Positions 47,624 to 57,136 of a DNA stretch of 64,000 nucleotides are shown piece after piece. Below the pieces are notes generated by a model that was not told the DNA's origin, did no database searches, and saw only the letters and a program-made list of their open reading frames with translations. Positions within the stretch are counted from its first letter, which is position 1; every line of letters begins with the position of its first letter. The position numbers and the translations under genes were made by a program. Origin of the DNA: Clostridiales bacterium (GTDB lineage: Bacteria; Bacillota; Clostridia; Lachnospirales; Lachnospiraceae); NCBI GenBank assembly GCA_020860715.1, contig JAJBTU010000006.1, forward strand, positions 1 through 64,000, read 5' to 3'.

Positions 47624-48634
47624 TTACTGATTGCTCTGCTCGATAAACGCATCCAGCACGCGGTTCGCCGAGCCGTCGTCGATCAGTTTTTCCGCCATAC
47701 GCACGCCATCCTCTATCGTAGCCGCCTTGCCCGCAATGTAAAGGGCTCCGCCCGCATTCAGGCAGACTGCCTGACGTTTCGGTCCGCGATCCGTACCGTT
47801 CAGAATGCCGCGTGTGATTGCCGCGTTTTCCTCCGGCGTTCCGCCGAGCAGTTCGTCCTTCGCGCAGCGCTCATAGCCAAACTGTTCCGGAGTAAGCATA
47901 TAAGTCTTATATCCGCCGTCACGAATCTCGCACACCTTTGTCGGCGCGCTCATGGAAATCTCATCCAGCTTATCCATGCCATACACCACCAGACCGCTCG
48001 TCACACCGAGGTTATTAAGTACACGCGCCAGCGGCTCCACAATCGCCTCATCATAGACGCCCATCAGCTCCATATTGGCACCTGCCGGATTGGAAAGCGG
48101 TCCGAGAATATTGAAAATCGTGCGGATGCCGAGTTCCTTGCGCACCGGGCCGACAAACCGCATGGCTGTATGATAGGTCTGTGCGAACAGGAAACAGATG
48201 TTGATGGATTTGAGCAGTTCCAGACACTTTTCCGGAGAAAGGGAAATCTTCACGCCAAGTGCCTCCAGTACATCAGCCGCTCCGCATTTCGAGGATGCCG
48301 CACGGTTGCCGTGCTTCGCGACCGGAACACCGCCCGCCGCGATGACCATGGAAGAGGTCGTGGAGATGTTAAAGGAATTTGCCTTGTCTCCGCCTGTTCC
48401 GACGATCTCCAGCACATCCATCTCATGCAGAAGATGTACGCCTTTCGCGCGCATGCCCGCCGCAGATGCCGTGATCTCGTCGATCGTCTCTCCCTTCATC
48501 GCGAGTGCGGTCAAATAAGAGGAAATCTGTACATCGGTCGTTTCGCCGCTCATGATTTCGAGCATAACCGCTTCTGCCTCCTCATAGGTCAGGTCCTGCT
48601 TGTTTGAGAGTTTGATAATTGCTTCTTTGATCAT
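47624..48634 (-). CDS. trpD: Anthranilate phosphoribosyltransferase
   Basis: Joins anthranilate with PRPP. It is 336 aa. The PRPP loop is [17 protein letters not shown], followed by [27 protein letters not shown]. The ATG at 48634 ([13 protein letters not shown]) is preceded by AAGGTGG; a GTG at 48646 overlaps that site. It is separated from trpG by a structured element of 180 nt instead of the tight spacing seen elsewhere in the operon. Confidence 0.97.
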   Translation of the reverse strand: MIKEAIIKLSNKQDLTYEEAEAVMLEIMSGETTDVQISSYLTALAMKGETIDEITASAAGMRAKGVHLLHEMDVLEIVGTGGDKANSFNISTTSSMVIAAGGVPVAKHGNRAASSKCGAADVLEALGVKISLSPEKCLELLKSINICFLFAQTYHTAMRFVGPVRKELGIRTIFNILGPLSNPAGANMELMGVYDEAIVEPLARVLNNLGVTSGLVVYGMDKLDEISMSAPTKVCEIRDGGYKTYMLTPEQFGYERCAKDELLGGTPEENAAITRGILNGTDRGPKRQAVCLNAGGALYIAGKAATIEDGVRMAEKLIDDGSANRVLDAFIEQSNQ

Positions 48635-48646
48635 AATTGCTGCCAC

Positions 48647-48830
48647 CTTTCTTTATTATTATTTGCTTTTCATTTCGCTGCTTAACTACTCCAAACAGCA
48701 GGCCACAGACCGCTTGCTTTGCAAGCTATATGCCGCTTTCAGCGTCATATGTCTGAGGCTTGATGGGCGTCCCGCCCATCCCGAAATGAAAATCCAGCCC
48801 TTGTCTGATAAATCAGCCAGGTCTTGCTTT
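48647..48830 (-). repeat. Foldback element between trpG and trpD
   Basis: A 20-nt direct repeat (48663-48682 and 48824-48843) brackets the gap, and the second copy contains the trpG stop codon. Inside are a perfect 6-bp stem (48712-48717 with 48721-48726), an imperfect 9-bp stem near 48728-48750, and a perfect 8-bp stem (48762-48769 with 48773-48780). CCAAACAGCAG near 48691 is also the inverse of trpG coding sequence near 48840. It may be a small non-autonomous insertion or an RNA-structured spacer. Confidence 0.6.
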
Positions 48831-49415
48831 TCATTTCGCTGCTGTTTGGAACTGGTTTACAAAGTTTTTGATGACCTGCAGCCCATCCGGCGTCATCACG
48901 GATTCGGGATGAAACTGTACGCCATACACCGGATAATCCCGGTGCTCAACCGCCATCACTTCTCCGTCTGCCGTCCGCGCGGTCACGCGAAGCGCGGCGG
49001 GAAGGGTATCTTCCTTTACAGAAAGAGAATGATATCGCGCCGCCGTCATGCCGGAATGCAGCCCCTGAAACAGTACGGAGTCCGGCTCGATGATGAGTTC
49101 GGATTTTTTGCCGTGCATCAGTTCTTTCGCATAAGTCACGGTTGCGCCGAACGCCTGACAGATGGCCTGATGGCCGAGGCAGACGCCAAACAGCGGGATA
49201 TATCCGCTCAGCTTCCGAATCATCTCTACACAGACACCCGCATCCTCCGGACGTCCCGGCCCCGGTGAAATGAAGATCGCTTCCGGCTTCATCGCTGCAA
49301 TCTCCTCTGCCGTACAGGCATCGTTGCGGATCACCTGAATATCCGGCCGGATCGCTCCGATCAGCTGATACAGGTTGTAGGAGAAGCTGTCATAATTGTC
49401 AATCAGAAGTACCAT
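48831..49415 (-). CDS. trpG: Anthranilate synthase component II (glutamine amidotransferase)
   Basis: Supplies ammonia from glutamine to TrpE. It is 194 aa. The class I amidotransferase triad is Cys in LFGVCLGHQAICQAFG, then His and Glu in GVQFHPESVMTPDG. The start MVLLIDNYDSFSYNLYQ overlaps the trpE stop by one base (TAATG), so the two subunits are probably made in equal amounts. Confidence 0.98.
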   Translation of the reverse strand: MVLLIDNYDSFSYNLYQLIGAIRPDIQVIRNDACTAEEIAAMKPEAIFISPGPGRPEDAGVCVEMIRKLSGYIPLFGVCLGHQAICQAFGATVTYAKELMHGKKSELIIEPDSVLFQGLHSGMTAARYHSLSVKEDTLPAALRVTARTADGEVMAVEHRDYPVYGVQFHPESVMTPDGLQVIKNFVNQFQTAAK

Positions 49416-50905
49416 TATTCCACACCTCCCTCGGATGCCTGTACCGCATTGACTACGGCACGCGCCTTATTGCAGCATTCCTCAAATTCTTTATCCGGCA
49501 CACTGTCCGCGACAATCCCTGCGCCGGAGCGGATCGTAATGCGCCCGTTTTTCTTAAACGCCAGCCGGATGGCAATGCAGGTATCAAGATTTCCGGTAAA
49601 ATCCAGATATCCGATCGCGCCGCCGTACACACCGCGTTTGCGTCCTTCCAGTTCATCAATAATCTGGCAGGCCCGGAGTTTTGGGGCTCCGGAAAGCGTT
49701 CCCGCCGGAAGGATCGAGTCAACCGCATCCACCGCGTCGCAGTCTTTCCGGATCTGTCCGGCCACCGTTGAACCAATATGCATGACATGGGAATAACGTT
49801 CAATGGAAAGATATTTTTCCACACGCACGGTTCCGATCTCGCTTATTTTCCCAATATCGTTTCTCCCCAGATCAACAAGCATATTGTGCTCCGAGAGTTC
49901 CTTTTCATCCGCGAGCAATTCTTGTTCCAGACGCCGGTCTTCCTCGTCCGTCGCTCCCCGCGGCCGGGTACCGGCAAGCGGAAAGGTATGCAGCGTGCCG
50001 TCCTCCAGCTTCACCAGCGTCTCCGGCGAAGCGCCGACCAGTTCGATATCGTCACTGGAAAAGTAGAACATATATGGGGACGGGTTCGATGTGCGAAGCA
50101 CCCGGTACGTGTCAAACAGGCTGCCCTCCGCATCCGCCTGCATCGGGTTGGAAAGCACAACCTGAAAGATATCGCCCTCACGGATATAATGTTTCGCCTT
50201 CTCCACCATTTCCGTATAGCGCTCCCGGGAAAAGCACGGTGCAATCTCCTCTTTCAGGCGAAGCGGAGCAAAATATGCTTTTGCGCCGCTTTTGAGCAGA
50301 TGTTCAATCTCTCCCAGCTTCGCCTCCGCTTCCCGATAAGACTCCTCCAGTCTGGCCGTCTCCACACCGCAGATCAGGATCAGCTTCTGCCGGTAATTGT
50401 CAAACGCGATCACACGGTCAAACAGCATCAGATCCACATCCTGAAAATTTTCCTCATCCTCTCCGGTAAATTTCAGTGTCGGTTCACTGTAGCAGATGTA
50501 ATCATAAGAAAAATAACCGACCAGCCCGCCTGTAAATGAAGGCATCCCAGGCATTTTCGGGCTTTTGTACGCAGCCAGAATCTCCCGGATCACACTCTGT
50601 GGGCTTTCCGTACGCGCTTCCTCTTTGACCTGTCCTCCGGAAACATCCGCGCCTGTACGAAGTTTCACAACACCGTCCGCACAGGTAAGTTCCAGTGTCG
50701 GGGCATACCCTAAAAACGTGTACCGCCCCCACTGCTGATGTGCCTCCGCGCTCTCCAGCATATAACAATGCCTGCTGGCCGCGCGCAGTGTCCGCATCAC
50801 CTCGATCGGGGTAAACCGATCCGAGAGCATCTCGCGGCACACCGGAATCCGGCGGTATTCCCCGGATGCAGCGATTTGTTTTGCTTCCTCCAATGATGGA
50901 TACAT
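49415..50905 (-). CDS. trpE: Anthranilate synthase component I
   Basis: Makes anthranilate from chorismate. It is 496 aa. The feedback-site region LLESAE appears as MLESAEAHQQWGRYTFLG, and the chorismate-binding core has GDIFQVVLSNPM, AGTRPRGATDEED, DLGRNDIGKISEIGTV and SGAPKLRACQIIDELE. AGGAGG lies 5 nt before the ATG. It is the first structural gene after the T-box. Confidence 0.98.
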   Translation of the reverse strand: MYPSLEEAKQIAASGEYRRIPVCREMLSDRFTPIEVMRTLRAASRHCYMLESAEAHQQWGRYTFLGYAPTLELTCADGVVKLRTGADVSGGQVKEEARTESPQSVIREILAAYKSPKMPGMPSFTGGLVGYFSYDYICYSEPTLKFTGEDEENFQDVDLMLFDRVIAFDNYRQKLILICGVETARLEESYREAEAKLGEIEHLLKSGAKAYFAPLRLKEEIAPCFSRERYTEMVEKAKHYIREGDIFQVVLSNPMQADAEGSLFDTYRVLRTSNPSPYMFYFSSDDIELVGASPETLVKLEDGTLHTFPLAGTRPRGATDEEDRRLEQELLADEKELSEHNMLVDLGRNDIGKISEIGTVRVEKYLSIERYSHVMHIGSTVAGQIRKDCDAVDAVDSILPAGTLSGAPKLRACQIIDELEGRKRGVYGGAIGYLDFTGNLDTCIAIRLAFKKNGRITIRSGAGIVADSVPDKEFEECCNKARAVVNAVQASEGGVE

Positions 50906-50929
50906 GTTGACCTCCTGTTCTTTCCAGAT

Positions 50930-51304
50930 AAAAAATCCCTGACAGATTTCATCAATCTGTCAGGGACGAATATACTTCCGCGGTGCCACCCTGATTCACG
51001 GGAAATCCCGTGCTCTTACGAGATACCAACATATCTCCGGCAACTGACGTATGCCCTCACGTCGCAGAATACTCAGCTGTTCGCCTTTGACTGCGCCCTC
51101 AGCGGTCCATTTGACAATCTGCATCTCCATCCGGTTCTCAGCTGTGCGCGGCTGTCTGTGTCCTGTGAAAAACTCAGATTCCGATATCAGAATCCTTTCA
51201 CCTGCCGCACCCGGACTCTCTGTGGGCGCATCTACTGCCTTTATCTCCGCTTCAACGGTTTCACTTGTCCGTAACTGTTCTAAAAAACAGTCTTTTTGTG
51301 AACT
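50930..51304 (-). ncRNA. T-box riboswitch (tRNA-Trp) in front of trpE
   Basis: The conserved T-box sequence AGGGTGGCACCGCGG is read on the minus strand at 50978-50992. A 12-bp terminator hairpin follows (50937-50948 with 50954-50965, then six T). Upstream is a long leader with the AGTAGA and AGAGAG motifs of stem I. UGG triplets at 51107-51109 (AAATGGA) and 51127-51129 are candidate specifier codons for Trp; I cannot decide by eye. Uncharged tRNA-Trp would stabilise the antiterminator and open the trp operon. Confidence 0.95.
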
Positions 51305-51310
51305 GTGTCC

Positions 51311-51339
51311 AGTCTACACCATCGTTTTCAGTTTGTCAA
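51311..51339 (-). promoter_or_regulatory. Promoter of the trp operon
   Basis: On the minus strand TTGACA (51334-51339) and TAGACT (51311-51316) are 17 nt apart, just upstream of the T-box leader. Confidence 0.85.
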
Positions 51340-51373
51340 TGGATATTTTTTCAGCCAGGCCTTTCAGCAGTCA

Positions 51374-51970
51374 TTACATATCTATAATATTGTCGTCAAA
51401 CTCATCACGTATATCTTTTATTACCTTTTTGAAGTCCTTGTTGATCTTCTTCATCCGGTAAGCGGTAAACAGTTCGTTCATCCCATCCGCGATCAGAATG
51501 ATCCCAACGATGATGATTGCCGTAGACGCCGCGTCAAACGGGAAAAACAGCATAAAAATTCCCGCTATGAGAATTGCCACGGAAAGCCCCATATTAACTG
51601 CCCAGCCGGATACCTCCGCACGTTTCAGCTGCGTGGCATTTTCCATACAGTTCACGCCGCCGATGATGACAAAAACACTTAAAATGTAGGACAGCAGTGT
51701 AATGATCGTGCCGGTATGCGTCACCGCAAACAGTCCCAGGACACATTTGAGTACCCCGCCGAACAGACTCCCGCTCATCAGGAAACCATACTCCCGATCG
51801 CTTACATATCGAATGATATCCGTGATGCCGGAGAGCAGAATCGCAATACCGGCAACCAGAGCGATCGTCCCGCCCGTCCCGGTGGGATTCAGGACAAATA
51901 AAACGCCAACCAGAATCGTCAGAGCCGCATTTACCGTAAGGTTCATACGTATCTTCTTAAAGAGTTCCAT
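51374..51970 (-). CDS. HdeD/DUF308 family membrane protein
   Basis: A 198-aa protein with six membrane segments in three repeated pairs (about 12-50, 62-100 and 120-165), matching the DUF308/HdeD fold. The C-terminal tail (168-198) is charged. HdeD of Escherichia coli is linked to acid resistance, but for clostridial members no role is known. It is a single gene ending just upstream of the trp promoter. Confidence 0.82.
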   Translation of the reverse strand: MELFKKIRMNLTVNAALTILVGVLFVLNPTGTGGTIALVAGIAILLSGITDIIRYVSDREYGFLMSGSLFGGVLKCVLGLFAVTHTGTIITLLSYILSVFVIIGGVNCMENATQLKRAEVSGWAVNMGLSVAILIAGIFMLFFPFDAASTAIIIVGIILIADGMNELFTAYRMKKINKDFKKVIKDIRDEFDDNIIDM

Positions 51971-52153
51971 ACAAAGCCCTTCTTTCCTGATAATGAATCA
52001 ACAGCAGCATTCCGTTCATTTACTTTTCTTTCTTTTCGAAGTATAGCACACCAGTCCTTTTTTATCTACCGACAAATCCCCATTTTTGTCTGGTTTCCAA
52101 GTGCTTTTTTCTGAACACGCACAGCAGTTGTTCATTTTGTTACACAGGATGCT

Positions 52154-53008
52154 TCATATGCCACAGCTCGAAAACAGCTCCATTTTCTTCCTGCATTCCT
52201 CTTCTACGGCTTTTACTGCGGCCGGGATCAGATCCGTAATTCCTTTGTCTATACTGCTGAACTGATCCATTTCCGCTTTGGCAGCGGCGACATTGATATC
52301 CGTAAAAATATTGACCTTGCTGATTCCTTCCTGGATAGCCGTGCGGAAATCGGTATCTGTCAGTCCTGAACCTCCGTGTAAGACCAGGGGCACATCGACG
52401 GTATTTGCAATCGTACGGATTCGCTGAAAATCAAGTTTGGGCGGCAGCTTATACGCTCCATGCGCATTTCCGACCGCAATCGCAAGAGCATCTACTTTCG
52501 TACGCTCCACATAGTCCTTCGCGATATCCGGATCTGTAAAATAACGGGAAGGATCTTCCAGACAGGAATCGCCTTCTGGCGAATCCGGATTATCTCCCAC
52601 ATGTCCCAACTCGCCTTCAATGGTCGCCCCATAGGAATGGGCGATTTCCGCCATCTCGCGCACTTTCTCTACATTCACCTCATACGGGTCTGTCGAACAG
52701 TCATACATAATAGAGGAAAAACCAAGTTCCAGAGCCTGTAAGCAAAGTTCTTTTGACAGGCCATGATCAAGATGTACAACCACAGGGACACTGGCTTTTT
52801 TTGCCATGGGAAGCAGGAAATACGATAATTCCTCCAGAGGACCATATGGCAGCAGGATCTCTGCTGTTCCGATAATCACAGGCGACTGCGTAGCCTCCGC
52901 GGCGGCAAGGATCCCTCTGGCAAGTTCCAGATTGACCGCATTAAAAAGTCCTACCGCATATTTTTTTTCCTTTGCAGGAATCAGAACATCATTTAAGTTT
53001 GCTAACAC
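52154..53008 (-). CDS. Class II fructose-/tagatose-bisphosphate-type aldolase
   Basis: A 284-aa zinc-dependent aldolase that cleaves a ketose bisphosphate to glyceraldehyde-3-phosphate or dihydroxyacetone phosphate with another triose. VVVHLDHGLSKELC holds zinc-binding His and catalytic Asp; VDALAIAVGNAHGAYKLPP and LVLHGGSGL give further metal and phosphate contacts. The start is GTG behind GGAGGAAT. It lies 70 nt after the PfkB-kinase gene, so the two probably form a kinase-aldolase pathway for one sugar. The sugar is not known (tagatose, fructose or an inositol intermediate are possible). Confidence 0.88.
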   Translation of the reverse strand: MLANLNDVLIPAKEKKYAVGLFNAVNLELARGILAAAEATQSPVIIGTAEILLPYGPLEELSYFLLPMAKKASVPVVVHLDHGLSKELCLQALELGFSSIMYDCSTDPYEVNVEKVREMAEIAHSYGATIEGELGHVGDNPDSPEGDSCLEDPSRYFTDPDIAKDYVERTKVDALAIAVGNAHGAYKLPPKLDFQRIRTIANTVDVPLVLHGGSGLTDTDFRTAIQEGISKVNIFTDINVAAAKAEMDQFSSIDKGITDLIPAAVKAVEEECRKKMELFSSCGI

Positions 53009-53078
53009 TTCAATTCCTCCTCACTCATTCTTACCAGCTTTTTGAAATCCAATATTTGTCAATATGAATTTCATTTTC

Positions 53079-54203
53079 TTACTCATTTTTTTCCCAGTTG
53101 TGTGCAATCATTTCTTTCATCTCATCGAAGTTTTTCAACCCGCTTAATGCATCGTAACTGCTTACACAGCACGCTCCGGCAGCCGCAGCCAGATGCATGG
53201 ATGTTTCCGGAGTCTCTCCGTCCAGCACTGCCGTAAGAAATGCCGCGATGCTGGTGTCGCCTGCTCCGGTTCCGGATAAAATCTGTTCCGGGACATAGCT
53301 TTTCTCGAATCCTTCCCGGTCTGCCCACGCGGCAGCATCCAGGTTCAGTTTTTTCCCTGTCTGCTCCAGAGCGGCCATCCCGGCTGTACGATAGTACATA
53401 CCGGGAGCGCCGCATTTGATCAGCAATACTTTTGCGCCCATTTCCATACAGGTATCAGCCAGAGGACGGACATCCTTTTCGATATCGAGAATTTCTGTGA
53501 TGTCCCGGCCGGCCGCACGCTTCTTCAGGTCTTCAAACCGATCCCGGTCGAGCATAAACATGAGTTCTTCCACGCTTGGCACAAAAAAATCCACATAGGG
53601 AAGCACCCGTTTAAGAATCCCGTACCAGTCGGCCCGCCCTGCCTCAGAGGACGGATCCACTGCGGCCATATCAAGCGAGGTGGCAACATCCGCTTCTTTT
53701 GCCCACTTCATCAGTTTCAAAAGTTCTTCCCCGTTTTCACGATACATGGCAGCCATAATAGGCGGATACCCAAAGTGAAGCAGCGCTGCTTCCCCGAACG
53801 CTTTCACGGGAATATCCTCCGCGGAAAACGTATCATTTGCTCCGGGATTGTGAAGAAATATCCGATCAATCCCCGGTATGGCAAGTACCACCGAATACGA
53901 TGTAGACTCGCCGTCCGCAACCAGCAGGCCGTCTTCTGCTCCATGTTCCTTCAATATAGTCCGGACCATTGTCCCAAACGGATCATTCCCGACCTTTCCC
54001 ATCAGCGAGACGTCAGCGCCAAAAAATTTCATGGCAAGCCCCGTGTTCGCCACAGCGCCTCCCGTATGTACATCGGCTTCATTCATATGAATCAGTTTGC
54101 CCGGCTGTAAAAGATCATTCAGACTCTCTACCGGACGATCCGGAAATACCGGCGTAATATCCAGACAGATATGCCCGGCCACAATCGCTTTTTTCTTCAT
54201 CAT
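53079..54203 (-). CDS. PfkB-family carbohydrate kinase
   Basis: A 374-aa ribokinase-like kinase. The N-terminal motif is GGAVANTGLAMKFFGADVSLMGKVGNDPFG, and the catalytic Asp lies in LSGTGAGDTSIAAFL. The loop VPSVEELMFML is typical. Substrate cannot be read. The ATG at 54203 follows AGGAGG by 7 nt. An upstream extension to 54365 has no site and is rejected. It leads the two-gene unit with the aldolase at 52154-53008. Confidence 0.9.
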   Translation of the reverse strand: MMKKKAIVAGHICLDITPVFPDRPVESLNDLLQPGKLIHMNEADVHTGGAVANTGLAMKFFGADVSLMGKVGNDPFGTMVRTILKEHGAEDGLLVADGESTSYSVVLAIPGIDRIFLHNPGANDTFSAEDIPVKAFGEAALLHFGYPPIMAAMYRENGEELLKLMKWAKEADVATSLDMAAVDPSSEAGRADWYGILKRVLPYVDFFVPSVEELMFMLDRDRFEDLKKRAAGRDITEILDIEKDVRPLADTCMEMGAKVLLIKCGAPGMYYRTAGMAALEQTGKKLNLDAAAWADREGFEKSYVPEQILSGTGAGDTSIAAFLTAVLDGETPETSMHLAAAAGACCVSSYDALSGLKNFDEMKEMIAHNWEKNE

Positions 54204-54360
54204 CACAGCGCCTCCTGTTCGCCAATGGCCGTACAGGCATATTGGCTGCGGAAATTCCTTTCGTCCCGGAATATCCCGGCCCATCCGTTTCCTTTGCCAA
54301 TACACCTGTCGGTTCTGTTCTGCCCGCCAGATTATGTCAGGCAGTAATATCGGGTTTATT

Positions 54361-54372
54361 TTCACGCGTGAA
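54361..54372. promoter_or_regulatory. CG-centred palindrome TTCACGCGTGAA
   Basis: A perfect 12-bp palindrome with a central CG, in the 344-nt gene-free stretch (54204-54547) before the kinase-aldolase unit. This form is usual for LacI-family operators. I see no clear consensus promoter beside it; the remainder of the stretch is AT-rich without other features. Confidence 0.4.
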
Positions 54373-54547
54373 TTTTATGTTTCTATTAAACCACAGATTC
54401 CAGTAAAAAAAAATGACAATCTTGCGATTATTTGTTTCCTATTTTGCGTTTTTTCTGCTATATTGGATTCACATACAGAATTCAGCAAATTCCTGCATGG
54501 TGCGAGCCTGTCTATTGACGATACTTTTATAGTAAATAAGGGAAAAT

Positions 54548-54811
54548 ATGCCGCAAAATAAAAAAGAGCTTGAGATCGTTCAGCACACCCAGATGAATTT
54601 TCTGGAAATATTTCTAATTGAGATGATTTCCCGCCAGCCGCATGGGCATGAGGATCTGGAGTTTGAGAAAAAACTGGGCTGCACGGTAAAGGAATATCTT
54701 CGCTCCGAAAAAGAACCCGTGCCCATCTCTCCTTCTCTTCCTGCTGACAATTATGAGCGAAAGTATGAATTCGAGAAAGCACGGGAAAAACTGAATGGTC
54801 TTTTCTGTTGA
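54548..54811 (+). pseudogene. Probable remnant of an AraC-type regulator
   Basis: An 87-aa frame divergent from the kinase gene, behind AAGGG. Residues 8-38 (EIVQHTQMNFLEIFLIEM then SRQPHGHEDLE) resemble the sugar-sensing cupin start of AraC regulators, with the HxHxxxE pattern. From residue 40 the likeness stops (KKLGCTVKEYLRSEKE), and no helix-turn-helix follows. This fits an internal deletion of a regulator that once controlled the neighbouring sugar genes. It could also be an intact small protein. Confidence 0.4.
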
Positions 54812-54838
54812 ATGCTTTTTCTTTATATAATATACATC

Positions 54839-55342
54839 TCAGCGCTTATTGATCTTATCCTGAATGATCTGGTCGATCTCCTCCGGCTCCCTGCCAATCG
54901 CAAATGCAAGTTCGGAATACAGAGCCTGCTCCGCCAGACGGAAATAACGTTCATCCACCGATGTACTCTTTTTACCTTCAGAAAGGCGTTTTTTCTTCCG
55001 CAGATAAATATTCTTGATAATGCCAACCAACAGCTCCGGATCACAACTTTTCAGTGCTTCCCTGTACTCCTGCTCACGAATCTTATCATTGGCGATCCAG
55101 GCTTCATCAATGTCCGGGATCTTCTCAATGATCTCCCATGCGCCCTCTTCGCTCATGACACTGCGGATTGATGTGCTGGTCGTATCCACCGGCACATACA
55201 GCTTCGCGCTTTTGTCCGCCTGCGGGATCAGCAGATAATACTGCTTATCCTTGCTCGCACCGGAAACATCCAGATGCACGATATCCTCTACCCGGCATAC
55301 GCCATTGTTGGCTTTCACTACATAATCTCCTACCGAATACAT
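54839..55342 (-). CDS. CarD-family transcriptional regulator
   Basis: A 167-aa protein. The N-terminal CarD/CdnL/TRCF RNA-polymerase-interaction domain starts MYSVGDYVVKANNGVCRVEDI, and YYLLIPQADKSAKLYVPVDT closes it. A helical C-terminal part (about 75-165) follows. Members bind RNA polymerase and modulate promoter opening. The ATG at 55342 is spaced 5-6 nt from GAGGTGG. A TTG/ATG frame to 55375 is rejected. Monocistronic. Confidence 0.9.
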   Translation of the reverse strand: MYSVGDYVVKANNGVCRVEDIVHLDVSGASKDKQYYLLIPQADKSAKLYVPVDTTSTSIRSVMSEEGAWEIIEKIPDIDEAWIANDKIREQEYREALKSCDPELLVGIIKNIYLRKKKRLSEGKKSTSVDERYFRLAEQALYSELAFAIGREPEEIDQIIQDKINKR

Positions 55343-55565
55343 CATTTCCACCTCTTTCATTCTGACACAATACAACTGAATTTATTTTACCAGAAAAAAG
55401 TGGTTTACGTAAGTATTTTTTCGGACAAAAGCACATTTTCAGCGTTTTTATGGATGTTTCCCGCGGATTCTTTCAGCATTATTTCGGCAATCTTGCTTTT
55501 TCTCACAGGCAATCCTGTTTTATACAGTCTTTGCAGCAAGTACAAAAGCCTGTTCTGAAAATCAG

Positions 55566-56999
55566 TTACTTCTCCGCTTCCTCCTGCTTTTTCAACTGAC
55601 GGTACATATTCAGATCAATCGCGATCGCAATGATGAACGTAATCACCACAGCCACCGGCATGGAAAGCAGAATGCCATAAATACCGTTTTCTGATCCAAA
55701 CAGCTGACTGAATACCCACGGCAGGATCGCCGCAAGCGGCACGGCAAGTACTACCTCACGAATCAGGGAAAGCACGGTCGACTGCACCGGTTTTCCAAGA
55801 GACTGCAGGAAAATAAAGGAAGCCTTGCAGACGCAGTCCAGCGGCACCGCACACAGATAAATGCGGAACGCCACCCGCGCAAACGCGTAATACGTATCCG
55901 AATAGCCGGTACCAAACAGACTGATCAGCTGTGTCGGGAACAGTTCAAAGATCAGCAGCGCCACCACACCAACGCAGAACTCATAAGTCAGCAGCCGCTT
56001 CATGATCTCCCTGCAGCGGTCAAACCGATGCGCACCGTAGTTGAAGCCAACGATCGGGATGCATCCCGCTGCCATGCCGACAACAATCGAAATCATGATC
56101 TGGAAAAACTTCATGACAATACCAACTACTGCCATCGGCGTATCGCCGGTACCGCCCTCGCCAAACGCAGAAAGCGCACCATACTTCGCAATCATATTGT
56201 TCATAACAGCCATCGAAAGCACGAGTGAGAACTGGCTTAAAAAGCTGGTAAAACCAAGCGGAATAAATTTTGTGATCAGATTCCCGCGAAGCGGAAAGCT
56301 GTCCTTCGAAAGTTTCACCTGCTTCATCCTGCACACATACACGATAGAAATCACAGCGGTAAGTACCTGTCCGGCTACAGTCGCAACCGCCGCGCCCATC
56401 ACATCCCACTTCAGGATAAAGATAGCAATCGGGTCAAGGATTACGTTCGCAATCGCACCGGCCAGCGTCGCCGCCATTGCCACCCTCGGGCTGCCGTCTG
56501 AACGGATGATCGGGTTCATCGCCTGCCCGAACATATAGAACGGAACGCCAATCGCGATCCAGGTAAAGTAACGCCTCGCATAAGTCCTGGTCAGTTCAGA
56601 GACGTCATCCGTCGCGCCGAACAGTCGAAGAATCGGTGTCTGGAAGATCAGGTAAATCGCCATCAGAACGATACCGCAGATAATCGTCAGGACAATCGCG
56701 TTGCCGACCGTGCGGTGCGCCCGGTCGCTGTCGCGGCTTCCCAGGCTGATGCTCACGAACGAACATGCGCCGTCGCCGATCATTGTCGCAATCGCAAGCG
56801 CCAGTGTCGTCAGCGGAAATACAATATTTGTCGCGCCGTTGCCTTCCGCTCCGACACCCCAGCCAATAAAAATCTGATCCACGATGTTGTAAAGCGCTGC
56901 CACCAGAAGTGAAATAATACACGGAATCGCATAATTCAGCATCGTCTTTCCAATCGGAGCCGTGCTTAAGTCAAGCTCTTTCGTTTCGTTCTCAGACAT
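55566..56999 (-). CDS. MATE-family multidrug/organic cation efflux transporter
   Basis: A 476-aa inner-membrane exporter of the NorM/DinF superfamily with 12 membrane segments in two bundles, the usual count. The start is MSENETKELDLSTAPIGKTM with LYNIVDQIFIGWGVGAEG in segment 1-2, and the matching MPVVGFN-type sequence (AAGCIPIVGFNYGA) in the second bundle. AAAGGAG precedes the ATG; an upstream frame to 57095 enters the leader hairpin. Substrate is unknown. A terminator-like hairpin lies between promoter and gene. Confidence 0.93.
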   Translation of the reverse strand: MSENETKELDLSTAPIGKTMLNYAIPCIISLLVAALYNIVDQIFIGWGVGAEGNGATNIVFPLTTLALAIATMIGDGACSFVSISLGSRDSDRAHRTVGNAIVLTIICGIVLMAIYLIFQTPILRLFGATDDVSELTRTYARRYFTWIAIGVPFYMFGQAMNPIIRSDGSPRVAMAATLAGAIANVILDPIAIFILKWDVMGAAVATVAGQVLTAVISIVYVCRMKQVKLSKDSFPLRGNLITKFIPLGFTSFLSQFSLVLSMAVMNNMIAKYGALSAFGEGGTGDTPMAVVGIVMKFFQIMISIVVGMAAGCIPIVGFNYGAHRFDRCREIMKRLLTYEFCVGVVALLIFELFPTQLISLFGTGYSDTYYAFARVAFRIYLCAVPLDCVCKASFIFLQSLGKPVQSTVLSLIREVVLAVPLAAILPWVFSQLFGSENGIYGILLSMPVAVVITFIIAIAIDLNMYRQLKKQEEAEK

Positions 57000-57074
57000 A
57001 AAAATTACTCCTTTTCTTTCTGATTCTTTTTTTCGTGTGCAGTCGGGAAAAACTCTTTGTGCTGCCCTGCCCAA

Positions 57075-57113
57075 TAAAAAAAGCGCAAATCCCATTTCCT
57101 GGATTTACGCTTT
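57075..57113 (-). terminator. Leader terminator hairpin upstream of the MATE gene
   Basis: On the minus strand a 13-bp stem with one G-U pair (57101-57113 with 57080-57092) is followed by a T-run. It starts about 15-20 nt after the predicted transcription start, so only little RNA precedes it. It could act as an attenuator for the transporter gene. Confidence 0.65.
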
Positions 57114-57136
57114 TCACTGCCACGCGGTTTGATTAT

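Noticed and set aside
54375-54782. A 135-aa frame on the minus strand
   Set aside because: It overlaps the AraC-like remnant in antisense, has no ribosome binding site, and its residues fit no family.
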